NCBI GenBank assembly: GCA_900769885.1
Contig: CAAGIG010000029.1
Coordinates: 1-25,486 of the forward strand
Length of the DNA: 25,486 nucleotides
Reading direction: 5' to 3'
Origin: Rikenellaceae bacterium
GTDB lineage: Bacteria; Bacteroidota; Bacteroidia; Bacteroidales; UBA932
In this document: piece by piece, positions 1-8,158 of the stretch
How the letters are laid out: every line of letters starts with the position of its first letter
Position numbering within the stretch: the first letter of the stretch is position 1
Notes under the pieces: generated by a model
What the model saw: the letters and a program-made list of their open reading frames with translations, nothing else
The model's database searches: none
Told to the model about the DNA's origin: nothing
Translations under genes and position numbers: made by a program

Positions 1-54
1 AAGCCAAACTTACCCTACCGCGACTGTCATCATATCCATATAAATACGAAAGAA

Positions 55-80
55 GGTGACTAAATCACTTATTAGTCACC
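55..80 (-). terminator. Probable terminator of the fabD-nifJ unit
   Basis: A perfect 9-bp inverted repeat (GGTGACTAA at 55-63, TTAGTCACC at 72-80) with an 8-base loop lies 28 bases beyond the nifJ stop. Read on the minus strand it is followed by the T-rich stretch TTCTTTCG. The T-run is interrupted, so an intrinsic terminator is likely but not textbook. The 54 bases to its left hold nothing recognisable. Confidence 0.65.
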
Positions 81-107
81 CTCATTTTCATATCTGTTTC
101 TCAATTG

Positions 108-3100
108 TTATAGAGAAAGTTTTTTGTAAGACTCGTAGCGAAGTTTAGCGTATTCTTCAGTTTTGGTGAATAGCTCTTCTGCGATTTGAGGGAAGGTTTT
201 AAGTAGTGATGCGTAGCGAACTTCACCTTTGATGAATTCCTGGAACTTAGACCAATCGGGCTCTTTGCTGTCAAGTGTGAAAGGATTTTTACCTTCTTCA
301 GCAAGTGCTGGATTGAATCTGTACAAGTGCCAGTAACCACATTCTACTGCAAGTTTTTCTTCAGCTTGGCTCTTACCCATACCGTTCTTCAAACCGTGGT
401 TGATACAAGGAGCGTAAGCGATAATCAATGAAGGTCCATTGTAAGCTTCAGCTTCTTTAAGTACGTTGAAGTATTGAGCAGGAGATGCACCCATAGCAAC
501 TTGAGCTACATATACATAACCATAGCTCATAGCCATCATACCAAGATCTTTCTTGCGGATTCTCTTACCTGAGGTTGCGAATTTTGCAACAGCACCAGCA
601 GGGGTAGATTTAGATGATTGACCACCTGTATTTGAGTAAACTTCGGTATCAAGTACCAATACGTTTACATTTTCTCCAGATGCCAATACGTGATCCAATC
701 CACCGTATCCGATATCGTATGCCCAACCGTCACCACCGAAGATCCATTGGCTGCGAGCTCCGATATAGTCTTGAAGTTCAACGATTTGTTTGCAGATGTC
801 GCATCCACATTCTTCAGCCATAGGAACAAGTGTTTCTGCTACTTCTCTTGTGGTTGCAGGATTGTTTCTGTCAGCCAACCATTTTTCGAATTGAACTTTC
901 ATTTCAGCTGTGCAGCAGTTGCACTCAAGACCTTCTCTGAATAGTTTTGCTACAGTTTCGCGTACTCTTTCAGTACCTACTTTCATACCAAGACCGAATT
1001 CAGCGTTGTCTTCGAATAGAGAGTTGTCCCAAGCTGGTCCGCGACCATTCTTATCTGTACAATAAGGTGATGAAGGGAATGAACCGCTATAGATTGATGA
1101 ACAACCTGTTGCATTAGCAATCATCATTCTGTCACCGAACAATTGGGTGATAGTCTTAATATAAGGTGTTTCACCGCAACCTGCACAAGCTCCTGAGAAC
1201 TCGAATAGAGGTTGAGCAAATTGTGAATTCTTAAGATTAGCTGTCTTAGGAGCAACGGTGTCTTTGTAACCGATGTTGGTGTGCATATAGTCGAAGTTAG
1301 CTTGCTCATCCATTTGGCTTTCAAGAGGTTTCATAACCAAAGCCTTAGTCTTGGCAGGACAAATGTCAGCACAGTTACCGCAACCTGTACAGTCCATAGG
1401 AGAAACTTGGATTGTGAAGCGGTATTCTTTGAATGCTGCATTACCTTGTGCGCTCTTAACTGATGCAGGAGCTTTAGAAAGTTCTTCTTCAGTTGAAAGG
1501 AAAGGACGGATTGCAGCGTGAGGACAAACGTAAGCACATTGGTTACATTGGATACAGTTTTCTGAATTCCATTCAGGAACATTAACTGCAATACCACGTT
1601 TTTCGAATGCTGCTGTACCTGCAGGAATTGTACCATCGGTAAATTCTCCGGCAAATGCGCTAACAGGAATGTCGTATCCGTTTTGTGCGTTAACAACGTC
1701 AGCTACGTTGCGTACCCACTCTGGAGCCAAACGGTCGAAGCTTGCAGGACGGAATCTTGAAGCTACGTTGCTCCATTCTGCAGGAACTTCAAGTTTTTCG
1801 TATTCTGCGCCTCTGTCAACAGCTGCGTAGTTCATATTTACGATTTTCTCACCTTTCTTACCGTAGCTCTTGTCGATAGCTTTTTTCATAAAGCTTACAG
1901 CTTCTTCGTAAGGAATGATGTTGGTGATTTTGAAGAATGCAGATTGAAGAATAGTGTTGGTTCTGTTACCAAGACCGATTTCTTCAGCGATTTTGGTTGC
2001 ATTGATAATATATACAGTAAGATTTTTCTCAGCAATGGTTTGTTTTACATTGTCAGGAATTCTCTTAATTGTTTCTTCTACAGACCACAAGCTATTCAAT
2101 AGGAATGTACCGCCTTGTTTGATACCTTTAAGAACATCATATTTTTGAAGGTATGAAGGAACGTGGCAAGCTACGAAGTCAGGGGTAGATACAAGGTAAG
2201 GAGATGTGATTGCACTGTCACCGAATCTTAGGTGTGAGCAAGTGTATCCACCTGATTTTTTAGAATCGTAGTCAAAGTATCCTTGACAATATTTAGGTGT
2301 GTGGTCACCGATAATTTTGATGGTGTTTTTGTTTGCACCTACAGTACCGTCTGAACCAAGACCATAGAATTTACATTCGTATGTGCCTGCTTTTGCCAAT
2401 GAAACTTCTTCTCCAACAGGTAGTGATTTGAATGTAACGTCATCCACGATACCGATGGTGAAGTCGTTTTTAGGTTGTTTTGCTTTTAGGTTTTTGAATA
2501 CTGCAAAGATTTGTGCAGGGCTGGTGTCTTTTGATGACAAACCGTAACGTCCACCGATGATAAGAGGTGAGTTTTCCTGGTCAGCAAGAGTTGATTTAAC
2601 ATCAAGATATAGAGGTTCTCCAACTGAACCGGGTTCTTTACAACGGTCAAGAACTGCAATTCTCTTAACGCTCTTAGGAAGAACTCTCAAGAAATATTTA
2701 GAAGAGAAAGGTCTGTATAGGCGAACAGTGATAACACCCACTTTTTCACCTTTTTCTCTTAGTACATCTACTACTTCACGAACTGTTTCACAAACAGAAC
2801 CCATAGCGATGATAACATCTTTAGCTTCAGGATCACCATAGTAATCGAAAGGCAAGTAGTGGCGACCTGTAAGTTCGCTGATTTCACCCATATATCTTGC
2901 TACGATATCAGGAACTGCTTCATAGTAGCTGTTGCAAGCCTCGCGAGCCTGGAAGTAAACGTCAGGGTTTTGTGCTGTACCTTTGGTTACAGGTTTGTTA
3001 GGGTTTAGAGCTCTTTTGCGGAATTTTGCCAATGATTTTTCACTGATCATTCCTTTAAGTGCTTCAGAATCCAATACTTCGATTTTTTGGATTTCGTGAG

Positions 3101-3635
3101 ATGTACGGAAACCATCGAAGAAGTGGATGAAAGGAACACTTGCTTTGATTGTTGAAAGGTGAGCAACTGCTGCAAGGTCCATAGCTTCTTGAACGCTTGA
3201 TGAAGCAAGCATTGCAAAACCTGTTTGACGGCAAGCCATCACGTCTTGGTGGTCACCGAAAATAGAAAGAGCTTGAGCAGCAAGTGCTCTTGCAGATACG
3301 TGGAAAACTGTAGGTAGCAATTCACCTGCAATTTTATACATATTAGGGATCATCAGTAGAAGTCCCTGAGATGCTGTGAATGTAGTTGTAAGTGCTCCGG
3401 CTTGGAGTGATCCATGAGCCGCACCTGCAGCGCCACCCTCACTTTGCATTTCGGTAACTTTAACAACTTCACCGAAGATGTTCTTTTTTCCGAATGATGC
3501 CCATTCGTCTACATATTCAGCCATTGTAGAAGAAGGGGTAATGGGGTAGATAGCGGCGTGTTCGCTAAACATATACGCCACATGTGCGGCAGCATAGTTA
3601 CCGTCACATGTAATAAATGTTTTTTCTTGTGCCAT
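108..3635 (-). CDS. nifJ: Pyruvate:ferredoxin (flavodoxin) oxidoreductase, single-chain
   Basis: This enzyme oxidatively decarboxylates pyruvate with CoA to acetyl-CoA and CO2, passing electrons to ferredoxin or flavodoxin in the cytoplasm of an anaerobe. The 1175-residue length is right for the fused homodimeric PFOR, which carries all domains on one chain. An N-terminal pyrimidine-binding domain with AIYPITPSSTMAEY comes first. Two 4Fe-4S motifs follow, CIQCNQCAYVCP near residue 695 and CTGCGNCADICP near 755. The C-terminal TPP domain starts around ACAGCGETPY (near 818), has further conserved Cys residues, and carries GGDGWAYDIGYGGLDHVL near 965 with EVYSNTGGQ after it. It lies 44 bases downstream of fabD on the same strand; no good separate promoter is visible in the gap, so co-transcription is possible. 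Family assignment is very secure; the preferred electron carrier is not shown by the sequence. Confidence 0.97.
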   Translation of the reverse strand: MAQEKTFITCDGNYAAAHVAYMFSEHAAIYPITPSSTMAEYVDEWASFGKKNIFGEVVKVTEMQSEGGAAGAAHGSLQAGALTTTFTASQGLLLMIPNMYKIAGELLPTVFHVSARALAAQALSIFGDHQDVMACRQTGFAMLASSSVQEAMDLAAVAHLSTIKASVPFIHFFDGFRTSHEIQKIEVLDSEALKGMISEKSLAKFRKRALNPNKPVTKGTAQNPDVYFQAREACNSYYEAVPDIVARYMGEISELTGRHYLPFDYYGDPEAKDVIIAMGSVCETVREVVDVLREKGEKVGVITVRLYRPFSSKYFLRVLPKSVKRIAVLDRCKEPGSVGEPLYLDVKSTLADQENSPLIIGGRYGLSSKDTSPAQIFAVFKNLKAKQPKNDFTIGIVDDVTFKSLPVGEEVSLAKAGTYECKFYGLGSDGTVGANKNTIKIIGDHTPKYCQGYFDYDSKKSGGYTCSHLRFGDSAITSPYLVSTPDFVACHVPSYLQKYDVLKGIKQGGTFLLNSLWSVEETIKRIPDNVKQTIAEKNLTVYIINATKIAEEIGLGNRTNTILQSAFFKITNIIPYEEAVSFMKKAIDKSYGKKGEKIVNMNYAAVDRGAEYEKLEVPAEWSNVASRFRPASFDRLAPEWVRNVADVVNAQNGYDIPVSAFAGEFTDGTIPAGTAAFEKRGIAVNVPEWNSENCIQCNQCAYVCPHAAIRPFLSTEEELSKAPASVKSAQGNAAFKEYRFTIQVSPMDCTGCGNCADICPAKTKALVMKPLESQMDEQANFDYMHTNIGYKDTVAPKTANLKNSQFAQPLFEFSGACAGCGETPYIKTITQLFGDRMMIANATGCSSIYSGSFPSSPYCTDKNGRGPAWDNSLFEDNAEFGLGMKVGTERVRETVAKLFREGLECNCCTAEMKVQFEKWLADRNNPATTREVAETLVPMAEECGCDICKQIVELQDYIGARSQWIFGGDGWAYDIGYGGLDHVLASGENVNVLVLDTEVYSNTGGQSSKSTPAGAVAKFATSGKRIRKKDLGMMAMSYGYVYVAQVAMGASPAQYFNVLKEAEAYNGPSLIIAYAPCINHGLKNGMGKSQAEEKLAVECGYWHLYRFNPALAEEGKNPFTLDSKEPDWSKFQEFIKGEVRYASLLKTFPQIAEELFTKTEEYAKLRYESYKKLSL

Positions 3636-3679
3636 TATAGGACTGTTTTATTGGTTATAAATTGTAGTTAATTGTTTCT

Positions 3680-4528
3680 TTACAAACATTTTTTGATCAA
3701 ACCCTGAAGTACATTTCCAGGACCCAATTCAAAAAATTCTTGAGCACCATCCCTGTGCATATTGAGAACTGTTTGTGTCCATTTGACAGGAGATGTCAAT
3801 TGTTGCAACAACTTCTCTTTAATGACAATGGGGTCGGTACTTGGCATTGCATCCACATTCTGGTAGATGGGGCAGACTGGTTTTCTGATTTCAGCCTTTT
3901 CAATAGCTTGAGCCAATTCGACTCTTGCATCCTCCATCAAAGGGGAGTGGAATGCACCACCGACAGGTAGAACCAATGCTCTTTTTGCGCCAGCTTCTTT
4001 AAGCAACTGGCAAGCTGTGTTTACCGATTCAATAGTTCCTGAAATTACCAACTGACCCGGACAGTTGTAATTGGCAGGGATTACCAAACCTTCAACTTTT
4101 TCACAAATTTCTTCAACAGTGGCATCGGGCAATCCGAGGACTGCTGCCATAGTCGAAGGGGTATGCTCACAACATCTCTGCATAGCCATAGCCCTTGTGT
4201 AAACAAGTCTCAAACCATCTTCGTATGATAAGGCTCCTGAAGCAACCAATGCAGAAAATTCTCCAAGAGAGTGTCCTGCAACCATATCAGGTTTGAAATT
4301 CTCTGTGGTAGCGGCTGCCACTACAGAGTGGATAAAAATTGCCGGCTGTGTTACTTTTGTCTGTTTGAGGTCGTCGGCAGAACCTGTAAACATAATTTCT
4401 TTAATGTCGAATCCGAGTATGTCGTTTCCTTTTTCAAACATCTCTTTCGCAATAGGAAAAGATTCGTAAAGGTCTTTTCCCATCCCAGTGAACTGGGCTC
4501 CTTGTCCTGGAAAAACGTAAGCTTTCAT
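3680..4528 (-). CDS. fabD: Malonyl-CoA:ACP transacylase
   Basis: FabD transfers malonyl from CoA to acyl carrier protein, loading the extender unit for type II fatty acid synthesis in the cytoplasm. Visible signatures are the N-terminal FPGQGAQFTGMG, the nucleophile elbow GHSLGE with Ser87, Arg112 in the YTRAMAMQ stretch that binds the malonyl carboxylate, and the catalytic His194 in GAFHSPLM. At 282 residues it is slightly shorter than the roughly 310 of the E. coli enzyme, but all core motifs are present, so it appears complete. It diverges from tRNA-Arg with only 34 bases between them, and nifJ follows 44 bases downstream. No clear Bacteroidota-type promoter is seen in the short upstream gap, so its promoter may lie across the tRNA gene. 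Confidence 0.95.
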   Translation of the reverse strand: MKAYVFPGQGAQFTGMGKDLYESFPIAKEMFEKGNDILGFDIKEIMFTGSADDLKQTKVTQPAIFIHSVVAAATTENFKPDMVAGHSLGEFSALVASGALSYEDGLRLVYTRAMAMQRCCEHTPSTMAAVLGLPDATVEEICEKVEGLVIPANYNCPGQLVISGTIESVNTACQLLKEAGAKRALVLPVGGAFHSPLMEDARVELAQAIEKAEIRKPVCPIYQNVDAMPSTDPIVIKEKLLQQLTSPVKWTQTVLNMHRDGAQEFFELGPGNVLQGLIKKCL

Positions 4529-4543
4529 TTAAATCTTTTTTTA

Positions 4544-4551
4544 TACATTTG
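4544..4551 (+). promoter_or_regulatory. -7 box upstream of tRNA-Arg
   Basis: TACATTTG matches the Bacteroidota -7 consensus TAnnTTTG and lies 11 bases before the tRNA 5' end, the expected distance for a tRNA leader. A matching -33 TTTG at 19-base spacing is not present (nearest is TTTC at 17 bases), so this is a partial promoter match. Confidence 0.5.
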
Positions 4552-4562
4552 CATTTTCAAAC

Positions 4563-4634
4563 GCCTCCGTAGTTTAATGGATAGAATTAGAGATTCCGGT
4601 TCTCTCGGTTGGGGTTCGATTCCCCACGGAGGTG
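4563..4634 (+). tRNA. tRNA-Arg (anticodon CCG)
   Basis: The cloverleaf can be folded by eye. The acceptor stem is GCCTCCG against CGGAGGT (first pair G-U). The D arm is GTTT/GAAT. The anticodon stem AGAGA/TCTCT holds the loop TTCCGGT with anticodon CCG, which reads CGG. The T arm is TGGGG-TTCGATT-CCCCA. The 3' CCA is not encoded, as is common in this phylum. The 3' part of the opposite-strand DUF308 gene overlaps it. Confidence 0.93.
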
Positions 4635-5198
4635 CTTTTCTTCTCCCTCTGTTTCGATATTGTTAACTGACTCTTTTAATGCGTTCGCTTCTTTTGTCTT
4701 TTTGTTGATTATGTACATTGAGACAAAATCAGAGATTGAATATGCAAGTAAAATGATTCCGAAAATAATGAACAGCAGATTTCCTGTTTTGTTCGGGTAA
4801 AAGAACAAAAGGACACCTGCCAATGTTGTCAATGAAGGGACCAAGTAAAGTCCCCAGTGTAAATCAAGTACTTTTGAGGCCTGGATCAATTTGACCAATC
4901 TGCTGATTCCGAAAAGTAACAATACTATTCCGAATAGAAACATTACCAAACCTGCAAAGAATTTTGGAAAAATAAGAAGAATCAGACCGAACAGGCTATC
5001 CACTGCTGCGTTGAGCAAAAGGATATTGCTGACATTGCCTTTTTCCTTCTCGATGAAATAATATATCAATGAGGCAACTCCTACTGAAAGAATTAATCCC
5101 CCGATAATCAATACGATATATTCTTTAATAATCTCAGACCAAATGATAAGAATCAATCCGGCAACAAAGGCTATTATCGAGTTATACTTTAGGTTCAT
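4587..5198 (-). CDS. DUF308/HdeD-like membrane protein
   Basis: A 203-residue integral membrane protein with about six hydrophobic segments arranged as short helical hairpins rich in Leu, Ile, Phe and Gly, for example AGLVMFLFGIVLLLFGISRL and LLFIIFGIILLAYSISDF. This repeating pattern is typical of the DUF308 (HdeD-like) family; HdeD is linked to acid resistance in E. coli, but function in this phylum is unknown. A charged tail follows the last segment, and its final residues (HLRGESNPNRENRNL) are encoded by the antisense strand of tRNA-Arg, with the TAA stop inside the tRNA at 4587-4589. That tail is probably not under protein-level selection. The start is preceded by CAAATATA on the plus strand (5223-5230), a -7-like TATATTTG on the minus strand without a good -33 partner. 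Confidence 0.75.
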   Translation of the reverse strand: MNLKYNSIIAFVAGLILIIWSEIIKEYIVLIIGGLILSVGVASLIYYFIEKEKGNVSNILLLNAAVDSLFGLILLIFPKFFAGLVMFLFGIVLLLFGISRLVKLIQASKVLDLHWGLYLVPSLTTLAGVLLFFYPNKTGNLLFIIFGIILLAYSISDFVSMYIINKKTKEANALKESVNNIETEGEEKHLRGESNPNRENRNL

Positions 5199-5238
5199 AT
5201 TAATCCTATTTTAATTATTTTACAAATATACAAAACGA

Positions 5239-5270
5239 TTTTCAAAAGTGGAATATAATGTTTAAATTTG
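5239..5270 (+). promoter_or_regulatory. Candidate promoter of the lipoprotein-WG-patatin operon
   Basis: TAAATTTG at 5263-5270 fits the -7 consensus TAnnTTTG, with TTTT at 5239-5242 about 20 bases upstream as a weak -33. The predicted start lies some 20 bases before the first ATG at 5296. It is the only good plus-strand promoter match before the four tightly packed genes. Confidence 0.5.
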
Positions 5271-5295
5271 TAGAAACAATAATCTCAAAAGACCT

Positions 5296-5784
5296 ATGAA
5301 ACGTATTTTTTTTCTAATTTTTGCGACTATTTTGCTTGCGTCGTGTAGTAGTGCATCCAAGTTGAATAGAGCTGACCAACCTTTTGTGTACGAGGTTGAA
5401 AGTGTTGGAGTCGGAGCAGATGGCACATACGCAATCCGAATCTGGAGTTTTTCAAAGAAACCCGAAATTACAATGGTGAAACCTCAACAAAATGCCATTC
5501 ACGCCACTTTGTTCAGGGGAATTCCTGCAGGGGGTGGTGCGACTGCGCAACCTGCACTTGTCCCTTCAGACAGTCAGTACAATCACGATTCTCCATTCTT
5601 TCAGGAGTTCTTTAAATCTGATTATCAGAGATTTGTAAATTCTGTTGCAAAGGGTAGTGTCCAAGTTGTCAAAAGCGGACGTAGAGAATATAAAATTGGC
5701 TATGTGATGTCAATTGCAAAGGATAATTTACGTAGGTATCTTGAAGAACAGGGTATCATCAAGGGATTGTCGTCAGGATTCTAA
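5296..5784 (+). CDS. Small lipoprotein of unknown function, first gene of a four-gene operon
   Basis: A 162-residue protein with a lipoprotein signal: Met-Lys-Arg, a hydrophobic stretch and the lipobox LLASC, so the mature protein starts at Cys17 and should be attached to a membrane on the periplasmic side or the surface. The rest is soluble, with a short Gly/Ala-rich stretch (PAGGGATAQPA) and a C-terminal basic, helix-prone segment. I do not recognise the family. The Ser-rich start of the mature chain (CSSASK) lacks the acidic surface-export signal known from some Bacteroidota lipoproteins, so its final location is open. It ends 16 bases before the WG-repeat gene, and the next two genes follow with gaps of 21 and 9 bases, so a shared function is likely. 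Confidence 0.8.
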   Translation: MKRIFFLIFATILLASCSSASKLNRADQPFVYEVESVGVGADGTYAIRIWSFSKKPEITMVKPQQNAIHATLFRGIPAGGGATAQPALVPSDSQYNHDSPFFQEFFKSDYQRFVNSVAKGSVQVVKSGRREYKIGYVMSIAKDNLRRYLEEQGIIKGLSSGF

Positions 5785-5800
5785 TTTAACAAACATAATT

Positions 5801-6736
5801 ATGAAGAAGAGTATTTTAACGCTGGTCATAATGGTGTTGTCATCATTTGTGATTTCAGCTCAGACATTGTATCCGTATCAGGATAAAAACGGGAAGTGGG
5901 GCTATCAGACAGCTGATGGCACTATAGTGATTTCGCCACAATTTGAACGCGCTTCCAAATTTGTTGACAATCACGGCGTTGTGGCGAAGAAAGTTGGTGC
6001 AAAAACTTTGTATGGAGTTATTGATGAGACAGGAAATCAGACAATTCCCCTCGAGTATGACTACATCGATTTGTGTCACGAAGGACACGTTGTTCTCTAC
6101 AATGGAACGATAGATCAGGGTCTCTTTAAAAAAGGAACCTGGACTCTTGCCACTATGGGTGGAAACATTGTTTCTGATGAATATGTTACAGTTGGTCCTG
6201 TTATAGATGGTGTGGCTTGGGCGAACAAAGGCTTGATGAAAGTTCATCGTCGTGTGAGGACAATGCCGATTGTCAATAAAAAAGGTAAGCAAGTCGGTGA
6301 AGATTATGTTTTTGGAATCTCGAAAACCTTCATTATGAACGATTTGTTCGAATTGCACTCAGACAGAAAACCCGATTATAGCGGCCGCTGGGTCCTTATC
6401 GATACCGATGGAAATGAAATTTCTCAGGAATTTGATATGGTCGGGGAGTTTGTCAATGGTCTTGCCTGGGTATGCAAAAATGGCAAGTATGGATTTGTAA
6501 ATACAAAAGGAAAGGTTGTGATTCCGATTAAATACAGGTCTGTACAAGGTTCTCCAAATGCCAAGACTACATCTTTGAAATTCAATTCAGAGACAACTCA
6601 GGTAAGATGGGTATGCAATGATAAAAATGAATTGGCCTGGATAGATGAATTTGGTGATATTGTGATAGACTTTGTCAGAACTGATGGCAAGGTGTCAATT
6701 CATAAGAAGGTCAATGAGGAAATGTGGGATTTTTAA
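5801..6736 (+). CDS. Exported WG-repeat protein
   Basis: A 311-residue protein with a cleavable signal peptide (MKKSILTL... ending VISAQ). The mature part carries several WG repeats, seen as NGKWGYQTADGTIVI, KTLYGVIDETGNQTIPLEYD, NGKYGFVNTKGKVVIPIKY and the more divergent GRWVLIDTDGNEIS and NELAWIDEFGDIVIDF. WG repeats form short beta units found in many Bacteroidota secreted proteins; they are generally assumed to bind partners, without known enzymatic activity. The frame is open upstream to 5714, but that would overlap the previous gene and put 29 residues before the signal peptide, so the ATG at 5801 was chosen. Its place between a lipoprotein and another exported protein suggests a periplasmic or surface assembly. 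Confidence 0.85.
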   Translation: MKKSILTLVIMVLSSFVISAQTLYPYQDKNGKWGYQTADGTIVISPQFERASKFVDNHGVVAKKVGAKTLYGVIDETGNQTIPLEYDYIDLCHEGHVVLYNGTIDQGLFKKGTWTLATMGGNIVSDEYVTVGPVIDGVAWANKGLMKVHRRVRTMPIVNKKGKQVGEDYVFGISKTFIMNDLFELHSDRKPDYSGRWVLIDTDGNEISQEFDMVGEFVNGLAWVCKNGKYGFVNTKGKVVIPIKYRSVQGSPNAKTTSLKFNSETTQVRWVCNDKNELAWIDEFGDIVIDFVRTDGKVSIHKKVNEEMWDF

Positions 6737-6757
6737 TAATAATCTAAATTGCTGAAT

Positions 6758-8149
6758 ATGAAAAAGATATATATAGTGCTAATCCTTTTGGTTGGATTGT
6801 CATTTACCCTTGATGGTCAGGTTAAATCAAAAAAATCTAAGCGCCGTTCCTCTAAGAAAACTGAGCAGGTGCAGGATGCTGCGAAGAAATCTTCAGAAGA
6901 GATTCATCAGTTGACTCAAGAGGAGATTGAGGCGATGGCCAATGCTCCATATCGACGTAGTTCTTTGTACTCATTCTTGGTGAGTCACCCCCATTTGAAA
7001 ATGGATGAGGAGATTGTAACCGCTTTTATGGCGATTGAAACTCCTGACAAATATAATAATCACGATTTGAGTGTAAAGTGTGTGACTACTGCCAGTAAGA
7101 AGGATGATGTAAGGAAGGAAGTAGATAAGTTTTTGAAAAATAATAACGTTGCCAAGAGGTTGGTTTCCAAATGGTTTATGAGGGATAAAGAATTTGGTTG
7201 GAATTCTCCCGATTTGATTTTGGAAAGGGGACAATATGATGTGAGTGCAACAGATATTGAGGCAGCGGCCCAAACCAAAACAGGTATTGCGACTTTGGGT
7301 GACAGGGGTTTTGAATTGATTGACAATACTTTTGTTATTGCCAACGATATAACTTATGTGGACCACGAGAAGAATGCTCAGATTGCGAAGGATGTCCTTT
7401 CCGGTGTTGGTGCGCTTTTTGCAATTGTTAGTGGACAGGAGGATAATTTGATAACCTCTCTGGCGACAGTTGGTGCTGTGATTTCAGATATGATTGCAGG
7501 TTTTACAGTGAAAGTTACATCGTATTTGTACCAGTTGGATTGGAGTGAGGAGATTGCCGATATTTATTATAATGAGTATTATATTGACAGGCCTCAGGCA
7601 GATTCTGCTTCTATTGTACAATATCTGAATGATCCGGAGATTGCTGCAAAGATTGAGAAGTATGAAAAGGACAACTCTACTTTCAGCTTGTCGTATGTGG
7701 GTAAGTATCAGGCAAAAAGTGCAAAGCCGGTACTTAGAGGTTTGTATAATCCTACCGATGTGTTTAAAAAGGTTTGTGCCAGAGCGATTGACAATAATGT
7801 GGCTGCTCTTCAAAAATCTTACGACCAGTTTAAGGTTAAAGTTCCTTTGTACAGCGCTGAGCCGCTAATGGCAAGAATCGGACTTAAAGAGGATGTGACA
7901 CCTAATACAAAATATGAGGTTCTTATGCCTATTTACGACCAGAAAACAGGTAAGACTGAGTACAGAAGAAAGGGTGTTATCAAGCCTATTCCCGGAAAGA
8001 TTTGGGATAACAGATATATGGCTTCGGAAGAGGATGCTGTGGGTTCTGAACTTAATTCAACCTCTTTCAAAGTTGTCAGTGGAGGCGGATTTACTGAGGG
8101 AATGTTGATTAGAGAGATTGGCAAGAAGAAACAAAAAGTTAAAATGTAA
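6758..8149 (+). CDS. Exported protein of unknown family, 463 aa
   Basis: The protein starts with a signal peptide (MKKIYIVLILLVGLSF, probable cleavage after TLDGQ), then a very basic Lys/Arg/Ser linker, then a predicted helical coiled region (EEIHQLTQEEIEAMA). A central hydrophobic Gly/Ala stretch (GVGALFAIVSGQ followed by LATVGAVISDMIAGFTV, roughly residues 218-250) could be a membrane hairpin or a buried core. The C-terminal part has a repeated Tyr/Gly beta pattern ending FTEGMLIREIGKKKQKVK. I do not recognise a family. A TTG at 6749 in frame would add only three residues; the ATG at 6758 fits the signal peptide. The patatin gene follows after 9 bases, so the two are almost surely co-translated from one message. 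Confidence 0.8.
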   Translation: MKKIYIVLILLVGLSFTLDGQVKSKKSKRRSSKKTEQVQDAAKKSSEEIHQLTQEEIEAMANAPYRRSSLYSFLVSHPHLKMDEEIVTAFMAIETPDKYNNHDLSVKCVTTASKKDDVRKEVDKFLKNNNVAKRLVSKWFMRDKEFGWNSPDLILERGQYDVSATDIEAAAQTKTGIATLGDRGFELIDNTFVIANDITYVDHEKNAQIAKDVLSGVGALFAIVSGQEDNLITSLATVGAVISDMIAGFTVKVTSYLYQLDWSEEIADIYYNEYYIDRPQADSASIVQYLNDPEIAAKIEKYEKDNSTFSLSYVGKYQAKSAKPVLRGLYNPTDVFKKVCARAIDNNVAALQKSYDQFKVKVPLYSAEPLMARIGLKEDVTPNTKYEVLMPIYDQKTGKTEYRRKGVIKPIPGKIWDNRYMASEEDAVGSELNSTSFKVVSGGGFTEGMLIREIGKKKQKVKM

Positions 8150-8158
8150 TAAGACAAT

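Noticed and set aside
5714..5800. Longer start for the WG-repeat gene
   Set aside because: It would overlap the preceding gene and displace the signal peptide from the N-terminus.
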